Shown here: one piece after another, positions 25,145-34,911 of the stretch
Layout of the letters: the number at the start of each line of letters is the position of its first letter
How positions within the stretch are numbered: the first letter of the stretch is position 1
Source: Ardenticatena maritima
GTDB lineage: Bacteria; Chloroflexota; Anaerolineae; Ardenticatenales; Ardenticatenaceae
Assembly: GCF_001306175.1 (NCBI RefSeq)
Contig: NZ_LGKN01000005.1
Coordinates: 496,001-560,000 of the forward strand
Direction: 5' to 3'
Length of the DNA: 64,000 nucleotides
Made by a program: the position numbers and the translations under genes
The notes under the pieces: model-generated
What the model saw: only the letters and a program-made list of their open reading frames with translations
Database searches by the model: none
Told to the model about the DNA's origin: nothing

Positions 25145-26695
25145 ATGACGAACAAACCACGCGCCCCACATACAACCTACCTCGGCATTGTCGTCTTCGT
25201 TGGCGGCTTGGTTTCCTTGGGAATCGAACTGGCAGCCTCGCGCTTGTTGGCGCCTTTTTTCGGAACGTCCCAATTGGTCTGGATGAACCTCATCGGGCTG
25301 ATTCTGCTCTACCTTTCGGCGGGCTATTGGCTCGGTGGGCGATGGGCGGACCGTTCGCCTCACCTGACAACCTTGCTTCTCATTTTGGTTGCCGCCGGTG
25401 TCAGTGTGGCGCTGGTGCCTGTGCTGGCGACGCCCCTGCTGCACAACGTGCAAACATGGCTGGTGAACTACGAAAGCGCCTGGCTCATCGGCTCGTTTCT
25501 GGGGGTGTTGCTCTTGTTCGCCTTGCCGATGACGCTCCTGGGGTGCGTTTCCCCTTTTGCGGTGCGGCTGGCAACGGCAGATGTGCGTGAAAGTGGGCGT
25601 GTCGCCGGGCGGCTTTTCGCGCTCTCCACCATCGGCAGTTTTCTGGGAACTTTTTTGCCCGTGCTGCTCCTCATTCCGCTGATGGGCACACGCGCCACCT
25701 TTTTCACATTCAGCGCCTCTCTCTTCGCCGTCACGTTGCCGGGTTTCTGGTTGGTGCGCCGCCGCCTGTTGATTGCCGTGCCGCTGGCGGGCATGGTGCT
25801 GGTGGGCTGGTTGTGGTGGACCGTGCAGGCGTCCCCCATCAAACCCCACGCAAACTTGCTTTACGAAACCGAGTCCGCGTATCAGTACATTCGCGTGCTG
25901 GAAGACGCCGACGGTATGCGCTACCTTGAATTGAACGAGGGCGTTGGCACACACAGCATCTACCACCCGGAACGCCTCTTTACCCAACGCCTGTGGGATT
26001 ACTTCGTGGCGCTTCCTGCGTTTGCCGCCCAACCAAAACCGCTCGACGAACCCCGTTCCTGGGGCATCATTGGGCTGGCGGGCGGAACAGCGGCACGCCT
26101 CATTACCGCCACCTACGGTCCCGACCCCATCACCGGCGTTGAACTTGACCCCAAGGTCGTGGATGTGGCGCGCACCTACTTCGCCATGAACATGCCCAAC
26201 CTCGACGTGGTGGTGCTCGATGGACGCGCCTGGCTCGCCCAAACGCCCAACACCTACGACCTGCTCATCGTGGACGCCTACCGCCAGCCGTACATTCCCT
26301 TTGAATTGACCACGGTCGAATTTTTTCAGGCGGCGCGGCGGCATCTCACGCCTGACGGGGTTATCGCCGTCAATGTGGCGCATGGCGAAGATGAGCGTCT
26401 GGTGGATGCGCTTGCCGCAACCATGCAAACCGTTTTCCCGACGGTCTATCGCATGCCGGTCCCGCACACCTACAACACCTTCCTCATCGGCACGGTGCGC
26501 CCCACAACGCCCGAACAGGTGAGTGCCAACAGCGCCATGTTTGCGCCGCTTCTGCCTGCGCACCTGGTGCAGTGGGTTCAACAGGCGCGGCTTGCCCCAC
26601 ACACCAACGCGCAAGTGCTCACCGACGACCACGCGCCGGTGGAGTATCTGGTGGATTGGCTGATTGTGCGTGAGGGCGTGCGGCTGAACCGCTAG
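25145..26695 (+). CDS. Membrane-fused spermidine synthase-like protein
   Basis: Protein of 516 residues from the ATG at 25145 (GGAAGGAG upstream; the longer frame to the left crosses the tRNA gene). The N-terminal half has about seven membrane helices (for example YLGIVVFVGGLVSLGIELAA and NLIGLILLYLSAGYWLGGRW). The C-terminal half is a spermidine-synthase-type Rossmann domain with GLAGGTAARLI, VELDPKVVDVAR and YDLLIVDAYRQPYIP. The DAY segment holds the equivalent of the catalytic Asp. Such fusions are common in Chloroflexota and their real substrate is unproven. The stop codon overlaps that of the convergent gene. Confidence 0.82.
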   Translation: MTNKPRAPHTTYLGIVVFVGGLVSLGIELAASRLLAPFFGTSQLVWMNLIGLILLYLSAGYWLGGRWADRSPHLTTLLLILVAAGVSVALVPVLATPLLHNVQTWLVNYESAWLIGSFLGVLLLFALPMTLLGCVSPFAVRLATADVRESGRVAGRLFALSTIGSFLGTFLPVLLLIPLMGTRATFFTFSASLFAVTLPGFWLVRRRLLIAVPLAGMVLVGWLWWTVQASPIKPHANLLYETESAYQYIRVLEDADGMRYLELNEGVGTHSIYHPERLFTQRLWDYFVALPAFAAQPKPLDEPRSWGIIGLAGGTAARLITATYGPDPITGVELDPKVVDVARTYFAMNMPNLDVVVLDGRAWLAQTPNTYDLLIVDAYRQPYIPFELTTVEFFQAARRHLTPDGVIAVNVAHGEDERLVDALAATMQTVFPTVYRMPVPHTYNTFLIGTVRPTTPEQVSANSAMFAPLLPAHLVQWVQQARLAPHTNAQVLTDDHAPVEYLVDWLIVREGVRLNR

Positions 26696-27630
26696 CGAGG
26701 AAGCATGGGCGTGCTGTTGAGCACGCGCTGCATCACGTCGGTTTGCACATAACGTTCGATGGAATCGAGGGCGAGCGCCACGATGGGGGTTGTTTCGGTT
26801 GCCATGGTTTGGGCGAATTTGAGCGCCCCCGCCACCGCCGCGCCGCTCGATGGTCCCACCAGCAACCCTTCCATGCGCAGGAGACGCGCCAGGGCTTCGT
26901 AGGCTTCGGACGTGCTGATGTCAATCACGTGGTCAATCACGTCATCGTTGTAGAGGGTGGGCACGAAAGGCGCGCCCATGCCGTAGATGTGATGGTTGCC
27001 CGGCTTGCCCCCCGTCAACACGGGTGATTCGGCGGGCTGGACGGCGATGACGCGCACATGGGGTTGATGGTGTTTGAACCATGTGCCAATCCCCGTACAC
27101 GCCGCGCCAGTCGTCACGGGAATGACAACCGCTTGCACCGCCCCGTCTGTATCACGCCAGATTTCTTGCGCGGTTTGCTGGTGCGCTTCCGCAGCGGCGG
27201 CATTGGCAAACTGGCGTGGGCGAAACACTTTGGGATAGGCGTTTGCCAGTTCATCGGCGCGCGCAAAGGCGTTGTTCATGCCATGCGTGACGTGGACGTC
27301 GGCGCCCATGGCGCGCAAGAGGCGAATGCGCCATTCCGGCACCCAGTCGGGAAGGACCAGGACGAGGCGATAGCCGCGCGCCGCGCAGACCATGGCGAGC
27401 GAAAAGGCGATGTTGCCCGCCGTTGGTTCGATAATCACCGTATCGAGGTCAACCAGTCCCTGGCGTTCGGCGGATTCGATGATGGCGAGCGCCACGCGGT
27501 CGGTATCGCTGTGGGTTGGGTTGGCGGTTTCCAGTTTCAGGTAAAGGGGCATCCGCAGGTGGCGCGCCAGCGAATTGAGCGCCACCAGTGGTGTATTGCC
27601 GATGAGGTTAAGGCTGTTTTGTGCAATCAT
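26692..27630 (-). CDS. CysK-fold protein lacking the PLP lysine
   Basis: Homologue of O-acetylserine sulfhydrylase/cystathionine beta-synthase, 312 residues, full length and colinear with the family. It starts LNLIGNTPLVALN and keeps the asparagine-loop position (EPTAGN, Asn73) and the VGPSSGAAVAGAL region near the C-terminus. The segment that should read NPxxSVKDR, whose Lys forms the Schiff base with PLP, is NPTHSDTDR, so residue 43 is Thr. The phosphate-binding GTGGT loop is also changed, to TTGAA. It cannot be a normal PLP enzyme. It may be a regulatory or binding pseudoenzyme, or use another ligand. It has a clear promoter and no frame damage, so it is not simple decay. Confidence 0.85.
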   Translation of the reverse strand: MIAQNSLNLIGNTPLVALNSLARHLRMPLYLKLETANPTHSDTDRVALAIIESAERQGLVDLDTVIIEPTAGNIAFSLAMVCAARGYRLVLVLPDWVPEWRIRLLRAMGADVHVTHGMNNAFARADELANAYPKVFRPRQFANAAAAEAHQQTAQEIWRDTDGAVQAVVIPVTTGAACTGIGTWFKHHQPHVRVIAVQPAESPVLTGGKPGNHHIYGMGAPFVPTLYNDDVIDHVIDISTSEAYEALARLLRMEGLLVGPSSGAAVAGALKFAQTMATETTPIVALALDSIERYVQTDVMQRVLNSTPMLPR

Positions 27631-27670
27631 GCCTATTTTGATCGCCTTTGTTCCCTTGCGTCTCCTTGCG

Positions 27671-27698
27671 ATTATACGAAGGCAAGCCGAATTGCAAA
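27671..27698 (-). promoter_or_regulatory. Candidate sigma-A promoter of the CysK-fold gene
   Basis: On the minus strand TTTGCA (27698-27693) and TATAAT (27676-27671) are 16 bases apart, about 40 bases before the start codon at 27630. Confidence 0.65.
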
Positions 27699-27714
27699 TT
27701 ATGCTTCACGTCGG

Positions 27715-29988
27715 CTAGCGCCCCCACACTGCGCGATACGCGCCCCAATGGGTGTAGACGGCTTCCACGTAGGTGCGCGTCTCGGCAAAGGTGATGTTTT
27801 CCACGAAGAGGTCGGGGTCGGGGTCGTGCCAGCGGGCGGCGTTGCCGGGACCGCCGTTGTAGCCCGCCAATGCCGCGAAGACGTCATCATCGAATTGCTG
27901 CAAGACGTAGTTCAGGTAGAACGCCCCGAAGCGCACGGCGACGGGCACGCGGTAGAGGTCGCGGTCGGTGGTGGGTTCGCCCAGCCGCGCCGCAATCCAT
28001 TCGCGTGTGGCGGGAATGACTTGCATCAGCCCGCGCGCGGCGGCGGAACTGGTGGCGCGGCGTTCCCAGCGGCTTTCCTGGTAGATGACGGCGGCGAGGA
28101 GCAGCGGGTCGAGTTGGTAGGTGCGGCTGGCGTCGTTCAGCAGGGCGGCAAAGGGCAGCGGGTAGGCGAGGCGCGCCACGTCGGTTGGCGCGGTTTCGGG
28201 CGTCCAGCCGTGGGTGCGCATGAGAATGCGTGCCGCGGCAATGCTGAGCGCGTATTCGCCTTGTGCGTAGAGGGTGGTGGCGGCGGCGATGAGGCTGTCG
28301 GGGGCGTCTTGCGCCAGTTCTTCAAAGAGCGCCAGGTAGGCGGTGCGCGCTTCTTCGGACAAGCCGAGCCGACGCAGTTCTTCGGCGCGTTCCCATGCGG
28401 CGGTGGTGGGCGGTGGTGTGTCGGGGGCGGGGGTGAACGATGTGAGGGTGCGCGTGGTGCGTGGCGCCGGCGGGGAATCGAGCAGGTCGCGCGCGCGGAG
28501 GACGTAGAAATCGAAACCGCTTTGCGCGGTCGTTTGCCAGCGCGCACGGGCGGCGTCGGTGTCGCCCATTGCGGCGAGGGCTTTCCCCTGCCAGAACGTG
28601 GCTTGCGTCTGCCAGCCGTCGTAAGCCGCGAGCCTCTCCCAGTCCGCCAGCGCGGTGGGCGTCTCGCCCAGGCGGTAGCGCAACATCCCCGCCGACCAGA
28701 GCGCATCGGCGGCGTGGGTGTCGTTGGGGAAGCGCTGCGCCAGGGCTTCGTAGAGGGTGGCGGCGCGTTCGGGCGAGGTGCTGTGCAGCAGGTGGGCGCT
28801 TTCCCAGAGGGCTGTGGCGGCAAGGGGGCTGTCGGACGTGGCGAGTTGGGCGTAGGCGGCGACGGCGCTTTCGGTGTCGCCTTGGGCGGCGTCCACGCGC
28901 GCTTGTTCCAGCAGGGCGTCGTCTTGCAGGTCGCTTTCGGGGTGCGTTTGCACGATTTTGTCGAATTCCCGCCACGCCTGTTGCCAATTGCCGGCGTTTT
29001 TGAACGCGATTGCCGCCCACCAGTGGGCTTCGGCGATGTCGTCAGTTTCGAGGAGCGCCCAGCACGTTTGCACGGCGGCGTCCCACAAGCCGTTGAGCGC
29101 TAGCACGCGGCACTCATCCAGCGGGGCGACGGGGTGCCCATGTTCGGCGAGGGCTTGCAGGGCGGCAAAGGCTTCGGGCGTGTCGCCGTGTTCGGCGATG
29201 AGGGTGCGCCACCAGTGGAGCGCCAGCGGCAAGCGTCCACGCGCCAGGTCGGCGTTGGCAATGGCGGCGATGAGCGTGGCGCGGAAAGAGGGGACGCGCG
29301 AGTCGCGCAGGGCGGCGCGATACCAGGAGGCGGCGGCGTCCCACATGGCAAGGTCGGCGTAGATGTCGCCCAGGGTGCGGGCGGTGAGCGCCCGTTGCAC
29401 ACGGTCGCCCCGTGCGTCGGCGAGGCGGTAGCGGCGTTCGTAAGCGGCGATGGCGTCCTCGGTGCGCCCCAGGGCGGCGTAGGCGCGCGCCAGCGCCAGC
29501 GCGACGGCGTCGTCGGCGGCGTCGCGGGCGGCGTCGTACGCCAGGTAGTGGTGCACGGCGGCGTCGTATTCGCCCAGTGCTGCGAGACGTTGCCCCAGCC
29601 GAAAGTGGGCGTAGGGGGCGAAGGGGCTTTCGGGGTGGCGCTGGAGGAGCGCCTGAAAGACCACGCTGGCTTGCAAGAAGCGTTCTTCGCGTTCGTAGAG
29701 CACGCCGAGTTCCCAGAGGGCTGTGTCGGCGAGCGTGGGGTCTTCTTGCAGTGCCAGGTAGTGCCCCTCGGCGGTTTCGAGTTCACCCAGGCGGGCGGCT
29801 TCGCGCGCGAGCGCCAGCCGTTCGGCGGGCGCCGGCGTGGGGGTGGGCGGGACGATGGTGGGCGTGGCGGTTGGTTCGGGCGTGGGCGTGGTGTCGGGGG
29901 GCGTGGGACGGCACGCGCCCGTGATGATGAGCAGGAAGAGGGCGCAGAGAACGCCGCATATCTGCGCCCTGTGGCGTTGGGTGCGCAT
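27715..29988 (-). CDS. Lytic transglycosylase lipoprotein with TPR array (Slt-like)
   Basis: Exported peptidoglycan hydrolase of 757 residues. A lipoprotein signal ends in LLIITGAC, followed by a Pro/Thr-rich linker (PTPEPTATPTIVPP). A long run of TPR-like helical repeats (about 55-580) forms the ring-shaped superhelix seen in Slt70. The C-terminal domain (about 610-757) is the goose-lysozyme-like SLT domain, with the catalytic Glu in YQESRWERRA, then ARGLMQVIPAT and ALAGYNGGPGNA. Its start overlaps the last base of the mutase gene, so the two are probably co-transcribed. Confidence 0.9.
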   Translation of the reverse strand: MRTQRHRAQICGVLCALFLLIITGACRPTPPDTTPTPEPTATPTIVPPTPTPAPAERLALAREAARLGELETAEGHYLALQEDPTLADTALWELGVLYEREERFLQASVVFQALLQRHPESPFAPYAHFRLGQRLAALGEYDAAVHHYLAYDAARDAADDAVALALARAYAALGRTEDAIAAYERRYRLADARGDRVQRALTARTLGDIYADLAMWDAAASWYRAALRDSRVPSFRATLIAAIANADLARGRLPLALHWWRTLIAEHGDTPEAFAALQALAEHGHPVAPLDECRVLALNGLWDAAVQTCWALLETDDIAEAHWWAAIAFKNAGNWQQAWREFDKIVQTHPESDLQDDALLEQARVDAAQGDTESAVAAYAQLATSDSPLAATALWESAHLLHSTSPERAATLYEALAQRFPNDTHAADALWSAGMLRYRLGETPTALADWERLAAYDGWQTQATFWQGKALAAMGDTDAARARWQTTAQSGFDFYVLRARDLLDSPPAPRTTRTLTSFTPAPDTPPPTTAAWERAEELRRLGLSEEARTAYLALFEELAQDAPDSLIAAATTLYAQGEYALSIAAARILMRTHGWTPETAPTDVARLAYPLPFAALLNDASRTYQLDPLLLAAVIYQESRWERRATSSAAARGLMQVIPATREWIAARLGEPTTDRDLYRVPVAVRFGAFYLNYVLQQFDDDVFAALAGYNGGPGNAARWHDPDPDLFVENITFAETRTYVEAVYTHWGAYRAVWGR

Positions 29989-31658
29989 TAGAAAATCACA
30001 GCGGGTTCATATTCGCCCCACACCTCGCGCAGTGTGTTGCAAATTTCGCCTGTGGTGGCGTAGGCTTCCACCGCGTCGAGAATGTAGGGCATGAGGTTGA
30101 CGTCGTCGCGTTGGGCGGCGGTGCGCAGTGCGGCAAGTGTACGGCGCACCGCTTCGTTGTCGCGCGTGGCGCGCAGTTCGCGCAGGCGTTCGCGCTGGCG
30201 TTCGGCAACCGACTCATCAATGCGCAGGAGTTCGATGTCGGGCGTCTCGTCCGAGGTGAAGATGTTGACGCCGACCACCTTCTTTTCGCCCCGTTCGATG
30301 GCGAGTTGTTCTTCGTAGGCGGCTTGCTGGATTTCGTTCTGCATGTAGCCCGTTTCGATGGCGCGCAGTGCCCCGCCCAGGTCGTCAATCTTCTGGATGT
30401 AGGCTTGCGCGCGGTGTTCAATTTCGTTGGTGAGGTGCTCGATGAAATAACTGCCCGCGAGCGGGTCAATGGTATCGGCGACGCCGCTTTCGTAGGCGAT
30501 GATTTGTTGGGTGCGCAGGGCAATTTGCGCTGATTTTTCGGTGGGGAGCGCCAGGGCTTCGTCCATGGCGTTGGTGTGCAGGCTTTGCGTGCCCCCCAAC
30601 ACAGCGGCAAGCGCCTGAATGGCAACGCGCACGATGTTGTTTTCGGGCTGTTGCGCGGTGAGTGTGGAGCCGGCGGTTTGGGTGTGGAAGCGCAGCATTG
30701 CCGAGCGGGGGTCTTGTGCGCCAAACCGTTCGCGCATGATACGCGCCCAGAGACGGCGGGCAGCGCGGAATTTGGCGATTTCTTCCAGCAAGTTGTTGTG
30801 CGCGTTGAAGAAGAAACTGAGCCGCGGCGCGAAATCGTCCACGGCAAGCCCCGCTTTGAGCGCGGCGTTGACGTAGGCGATGGCGTTGGCGAACGTAAAG
30901 GCGACTTCCTGCACGGCGGTACTGCCTGCCTCGCGGATGTGGTAGCCCGAAATGGAGATGGGGTTCCACTTGGGCACGTACTTGTGCGCAAATTCAAACG
31001 TGTTCGTCACCAGGCGCATGGATGGTTCGGGGGGGAAGATGTACGTGCCGCGCGCCAGATACTCTTTGAGAATGTCGTTCTGAATGGTGCCGCGCAGGTT
31101 GCGAATGTCCGCGCCCTGTTTTTTGGCGACGGCGATGTACATTGCCCAGAGGACAGCGGCGGGGGCGTTGATGGTCATGGATGTGCTGACTTTTTCCAGC
31201 GGAATGCCGTCGAACAGGATTTCCATGTCGCGCAATGAGGAGATACTGACGCCGACTTTGCCGACTTCCCCTTCGGCGAGCGGGTCGTCGGCGTCGAGCC
31301 CCAGTTGCGTGGGCAAGTCGAACGCGACGGAAAGTCCCATCTGCCCTTGTTCGAGCAGGAATTTGTAGCGGCGGTTGGATTCCTCGGCGGTGGCGTATCC
31401 CGCATATTGGCGCATGGTCCAGAAGCGACCACGGTACATGGTGGGATAGACGCCGCGCGTGTAGGGGTATTCGCCGGGAAAACCGAGGTCGTTCAGGTAG
31501 TCCACTTCGACGTCGGCGGGTGTGTAAAGGCGGTCTACGGGAATGTGAGAAGATGTTTCAAAGGTCGGGCGTCGCTCGGGGCGGCGTGCCACAAATCGGG
31601 CAACGGTCTCTTCTTCCCAACGTTCTTTTTCGCGGCGGATGTCGTCCTGATTCATCAT
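29988..31658 (-). CDS. Methylmalonyl-CoA mutase, large (catalytic) subunit
   Basis: TIM-barrel subunit, 556 residues, that rearranges succinyl-CoA and methylmalonyl-CoA with adenosylcobalamin bound by a separate small subunit. Substrate-specific residues agree with methylmalonyl-CoA rather than isobutyryl-CoA: Tyr in WTMRQYAG (Tyr89 of the Propionibacterium enzyme) and Arg in [11 protein letters not shown] (Arg207). The catalytic His lies in [11 protein letters not shown] second ATG at 31655 fits the AGGGGG ribosome site better. The B12-binding subunit, epimerase and MeaB are not in this window. The downstream gene is a lytic transglycosylase. Confidence 0.93.
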   Translation of the reverse strand: MMNQDDIRREKERWEEETVARFVARRPERRPTFETSSHIPVDRLYTPADVEVDYLNDLGFPGEYPYTRGVYPTMYRGRFWTMRQYAGYATAEESNRRYKFLLEQGQMGLSVAFDLPTQLGLDADDPLAEGEVGKVGVSISSLRDMEILFDGIPLEKVSTSMTINAPAAVLWAMYIAVAKKQGADIRNLRGTIQNDILKEYLARGTYIFPPEPSMRLVTNTFEFAHKYVPKWNPISISGYHIREAGSTAVQEVAFTFANAIAYVNAALKAGLAVDDFAPRLSFFFNAHNNLLEEIAKFRAARRLWARIMRERFGAQDPRSAMLRFHTQTAGSTLTAQQPENNIVRVAIQALAAVLGGTQSLHTNAMDEALALPTEKSAQIALRTQQIIAYESGVADTIDPLAGSYFIEHLTNEIEHRAQAYIQKIDDLGGALRAIETGYMQNEIQQAAYEEQLAIERGEKKVVGVNIFTSDETPDIELLRIDESVAERQRERLRELRATRDNEAVRRTLAALRTAAQRDDVNLMPYILDAVEAYATTGEICNTLREVWGEYEPAVIF

Positions 31659-31792
31659 GAAGCCCCCTTTCTGTCCAGGCGAACTGTTGATGCACTCTCA
31701 AACTGCTTCATCTTGATAAAAACACGCGTGCCTGCGTTCTGGTGCGGCTGTTGGCAACAACACGCGCAAGGAAAATCATGCAGTGCCTGGTC

Positions 31793-33121
31793 TTATTCAG
31801 CAACAAGATGGTAAACGTCGCCCCGCAAGTCGAGCACGTAGAGTTCTCCCTCTTCGTCTTCGGCAAACGATGAGATGAAGACGGTGGTGTCCAGCAGTTC
31901 TTCCAACACCCATTGCCCGTCTTGCTGACGCAACCCCCAAATGCGCCCGGAGCAGTAGTCGCCGAAGAAGTAGGTGCCGTAGAGCGCGGGGAAGCGCGTG
32001 CCGCGATAGACGTAGCCGCCTGTGACGGAACACCCCAGCCCGTGGTCGTATTCAGCGACGGGCAGCACTTTGCCGGACGTGTCGCACCCTTCGGGCGGTT
32101 CAAAGCAGTGCGCGCCTTCCATCGTGTCCCAGCCGTAGTGCAGCCCCCCGCGGCTTCCTGCCGGCGTGAAGTTGACTTCTTCCCACTTGTTTTGTCCCAC
32201 GTCGGCGATGTAGAGGTCGCCTGTCAGGCGGTCGAAACTGAACCGCCACGGGTTGCGCAGCCCATACGCCCAGATTTCGGCTTTTTGCCCGTCGGCGGGG
32301 TCGAAGGGGTTGCCGCGGGGAATGGCATACGTCTCCTGTCCGACGACGTCAATCCGCAGAAGTTTGCCCAGCAGCGTGTCGAGCCGCTCGGCGTTGTTCC
32401 AGGGGTCGCCGGCGGCGCCCCCGTCGCCGGTACCGATGTAGAGATAGCCGTCGGGACCGAAGAGCAGCAAGCCGCCGTTGTGGTTGGCGGCGGGTTGGTC
32501 AATTTGCAGAATGGTTTGGGCGCTCGTGGGGTCGGCGCGCCCGTCATCGCCGACGCGGTAGCGAGCGACGATGGTATCGCCATTGCCGCTTTTGGCGGTG
32601 TAGTTGACGTAAAACTCGCGGCTTTGGGCGAAATCGGGCGAGAAGGCGATGCTCAGCAAGCCTTGCTCGTTGAAGTCCGTTTCAACGAGCGTGTGGATGT
32701 CGAGGAAGGGTGTGGGGTCAATCTCGCCGTTGCGCCATTCGTACACGTAGCCCTGGCGTTGCACCAGAAAGAGCCGCCCGCTTCCATCGCCGATAGCCGT
32801 CATGTGCACCAGGTCGCCTTCCCCTAGCGAGCCAACCGGTTCCAGCGCGATACGCGGCGGCCAGACCGGTGTGGGTGTTTCGGTGGCGCTGGGCGTTTCG
32901 GTAGGCGCTTGTTGTGTTGCGGTGGCGCTGGCGGCGGTGGTGGGGATGGCTGTTGCGGTGGGGGCGAGCGTGCGCGTGGGGGGCACAGTTGCCAAAACGC
33001 GCGCCGTCCCCGCCGAGGTCGAAGCGAGAGGACGCCGCCATTGCCAGACGAGCAATGTTGCCAGAATGAGCAGGACGAGCGCCAGTGTCAGAGCAGCCCA
33101 GAGTGGGATTTTCTTCTGCAT
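31793..33121 (-). CDS. PQQ-dependent sugar dehydrogenase family protein
   Basis: Exported or membrane-anchored six-bladed beta-propeller of the soluble glucose/aldose dehydrogenase family, 442 residues from the ATG at 33121. One N-terminal helix (about 7-28) is followed by a long Thr/Ala/Pro-rich linker (about 40-80). Family features are EQGLLSIAFSPDF, NHNGGLLLFGPDGYLYIGTGDGG, KLLRIDV, GLRNPWRFSFD and DVGQNKWEEVN. The catalytic His equivalent is in ANHNGG. Cysteines in the last third may form disulfides. PQQ synthesis genes are not visible, so actual cofactor use is unproven. Confidence 0.85.
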   Translation of the reverse strand: MQKKIPLWAALTLALVLLILATLLVWQWRRPLASTSAGTARVLATVPPTRTLAPTATAIPTTAASATATQQAPTETPSATETPTPVWPPRIALEPVGSLGEGDLVHMTAIGDGSGRLFLVQRQGYVYEWRNGEIDPTPFLDIHTLVETDFNEQGLLSIAFSPDFAQSREFYVNYTAKSGNGDTIVARYRVGDDGRADPTSAQTILQIDQPAANHNGGLLLFGPDGYLYIGTGDGGAAGDPWNNAERLDTLLGKLLRIDVVGQETYAIPRGNPFDPADGQKAEIWAYGLRNPWRFSFDRLTGDLYIADVGQNKWEEVNFTPAGSRGGLHYGWDTMEGAHCFEPPEGCDTSGKVLPVAEYDHGLGCSVTGGYVYRGTRFPALYGTYFFGDYCSGRIWGLRQQDGQWVLEELLDTTVFISSFAEDEEGELYVLDLRGDVYHLVAE

Positions 33122-33216
33122 TGGTGTGCCTCTTGTACGTGCAGGATTGTTTCGTGTGGGGAATATGGTACAGAGATGCGCAGGTTCGCCAAAAAGAGCA
33201 CGACCGACGCGCGGGC

Positions 33217-34911
33217 TTAGCGGTTGGTGCGAAAGGCGTAGATGCGTGTTTGCCCATGCTGAAACACCAGGTCGAGGGGGGCGGTGGGGGGTGGCGGCGT
33301 CCAGTGGGCGTTCTTCGCGCCGATGAAGATGTGCGTCACGCCCGCCGCTTGCAAGCGTTCCAGCAGGGCGGTGTCGTCCAAGCCGTCGGCGGTTGCCCAT
33401 GCTTCCAGCAGGGCGTTGGTCTCGCGTATCCAGTCAGGCTCGCCCGAAACGGTGTAGAGCGAGGGCGGGGGAAGGCTGGCGCGGTCGGTCAGGACGCTGA
33501 GCCAGTAGCCGCCGTCGCTCCCGACGTAGATGTTGTATTGCCACAGACGCGCAGGCGTCACGAAGAGAGCGTTGGGCGGGGTGGCGTCGCGCACCCAGCG
33601 CAACGCTGCGACGTCGTCGGCGGTTGCAAGCACGGTGATGGGGTTGACGATGTCGCGCATTGCCCACGCCCCCCACACAGCAAGCAGGGTTGCCAGCACC
33701 GCCCCCACAAGCCGCGCCCGCGGCGGCGTCAGCCAGACGTGCAACACCCAGGCAACCAGCCCGCCCCCCGCCAGGCTCAGCGGCACAAACAGCGTGATGA
33801 ATGCTGAATCAACGTTGACGAAGGTGGGGCTTGGCAAGCCAATGTAGCGCCCATAAACCACCACCACCGTCAGCGCCGACCAGAGCGCCAGCAGCAGCCA
33901 GCCCCCCAACGCCCGGCGGGTGAAGGCGTGCGAGCGCCCGCGCCAGAGCGTGGCGTAGAGCACCAGCGCCCAGAGACCGCCGGCAATGACGAGCCAGAGG
34001 GGCGCGTGGGTGTCGCTGAAGAGCACCGCCACGCCGCCGGTTGCCAGCGTTAGCAGTTCGGCGTTGTGGGGAATCCAGAGCAGGTTGGTGGAGATGGTGG
34101 GTGTTGGCGGTGGGCTGGATGCGACGATGGCATAGCGGCGTTGTTGAATGAGCCACCAGAGCCAGGGGGAAAGCAAGAGCGCCACCACCATTCCGCACAC
34201 GCCCCAGCGCCAGAGCGAACGCCAGGCGCGTTGCGCCAGCAGAAGCAAGACCAGACAGGCGACGAGGGTCAGCGTGAAGACGGCGACGCGCAGATGCACC
34301 AGCGCCAACCAGAGCCCCCACCAGATGGTGGCGAACCACCAACGCGGCGCGGGAGATGTGTGCAAGCGCCAGAGCGCCTGGACGAAGAGCACCGCGATGA
34401 GGACGCCCAGCAGGTGCGTGTAGCGCCCCCACGAAACGTAGTAGGCGGGCATCCATGAGACGAGCGCGCCCAGCACCGCCGCCAAGAGCGCCGCGGTGCG
34501 GTTGCGGTAGAGCAGTCGCGCGCCCAATGCGAGCGCCAGCGGGGTCAGGGCGTTCAGCAGTTGCCCCCACCAGAGCAAAAAGGTGGCGAGAGTGAAGGCG
34601 TCGTGCGTGCCCAGCGGAAGCGCAGCGAGCGCTGTAAGCGCATGAAAGCCCCAATGGTAGAAGGCGCGACTGTTGGGAATAAAGGGGTCGTATGAGAGCG
34701 GAATGCGCATGTGTTCCAGAAAGAGCCGCACAATCATGAGGTGGTGAATGGGGTCAACCCAATTCGGCAGAACAAGGTGGCGAATATGCGCGATGCGCGT
34801 GGCAATCGTCAAGCCGAGCAGCACGAGCCACGCCAGTCGCTCCGCCCAAACAGCCATGCGTTCGGTCTGCGTGCGGGGTGCGCGCATAGCGACGGCGTTA
34901 GAGACCACCAT
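33217..34911 (-). CDS. Polytopic membrane protein, GT-C glycosyltransferase-like
   Basis: 564 residues with about eleven predicted membrane helices, then a soluble C-terminal tail of about 120 residues. An early extracytoplasmic loop holds LVLPNWVDPIHHLMI, an acidic loop of the kind used by GT-C transferases, and YHWGFHALTAL follows. The C-terminal tail (VRDATPPNALFVTPARLWQ, AAGVTHIFIGAKN) resembles tails of archaeal and Chloroflexota oligosaccharyltransferase-like proteins. The start overlaps the end of the anti-sigma gene by 14 bases, so it is probably translated with the sigma/anti-sigma pair. The donor and acceptor are unknown. Confidence 0.65.
   Translation of the reverse strand: MVVSNAVAMRAPRTQTERMAVWAERLAWLVLLGLTIATRIAHIRHLVLPNWVDPIHHLMIVRLFLEHMRIPLSYDPFIPNSRAFYHWGFHALTALAALPLGTHDAFTLATFLLWWGQLLNALTPLALALGARLLYRNRTAALLAAVLGALVSWMPAYYVSWGRYTHLLGVLIAVLFVQALWRLHTSPAPRWWFATIWWGLWLALVHLRVAVFTLTLVACLVLLLLAQRAWRSLWRWGVCGMVVALLLSPWLWWLIQQRRYAIVASSPPPTPTISTNLLWIPHNAELLTLATGGVAVLFSDTHAPLWLVIAGGLWALVLYATLWRGRSHAFTRRALGGWLLLALWSALTVVVVYGRYIGLPSPTFVNVDSAFITLFVPLSLAGGGLVAWVLHVWLTPPRARLVGAVLATLLAVWGAWAMRDIVNPITVLATADDVAALRWVRDATPPNALFVTPARLWQYNIYVGSDGGYWLSVLTDRASLPPPSLYTVSGEPDWIRETNALLEAWATADGLDDTALLERLQAAGVTHIFIGAKNAHWTPPPPTAPLDLVFQHGQTRIYAFRTNR

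Noticed and set aside
27058-29103. A long plus-strand frame opposite the lytic transglycosylase
   Set aside because: It spans the end of one gene, an intergenic promoter and half of another on the opposite strand and has repetitive Gly/Val/Arg content without motifs.
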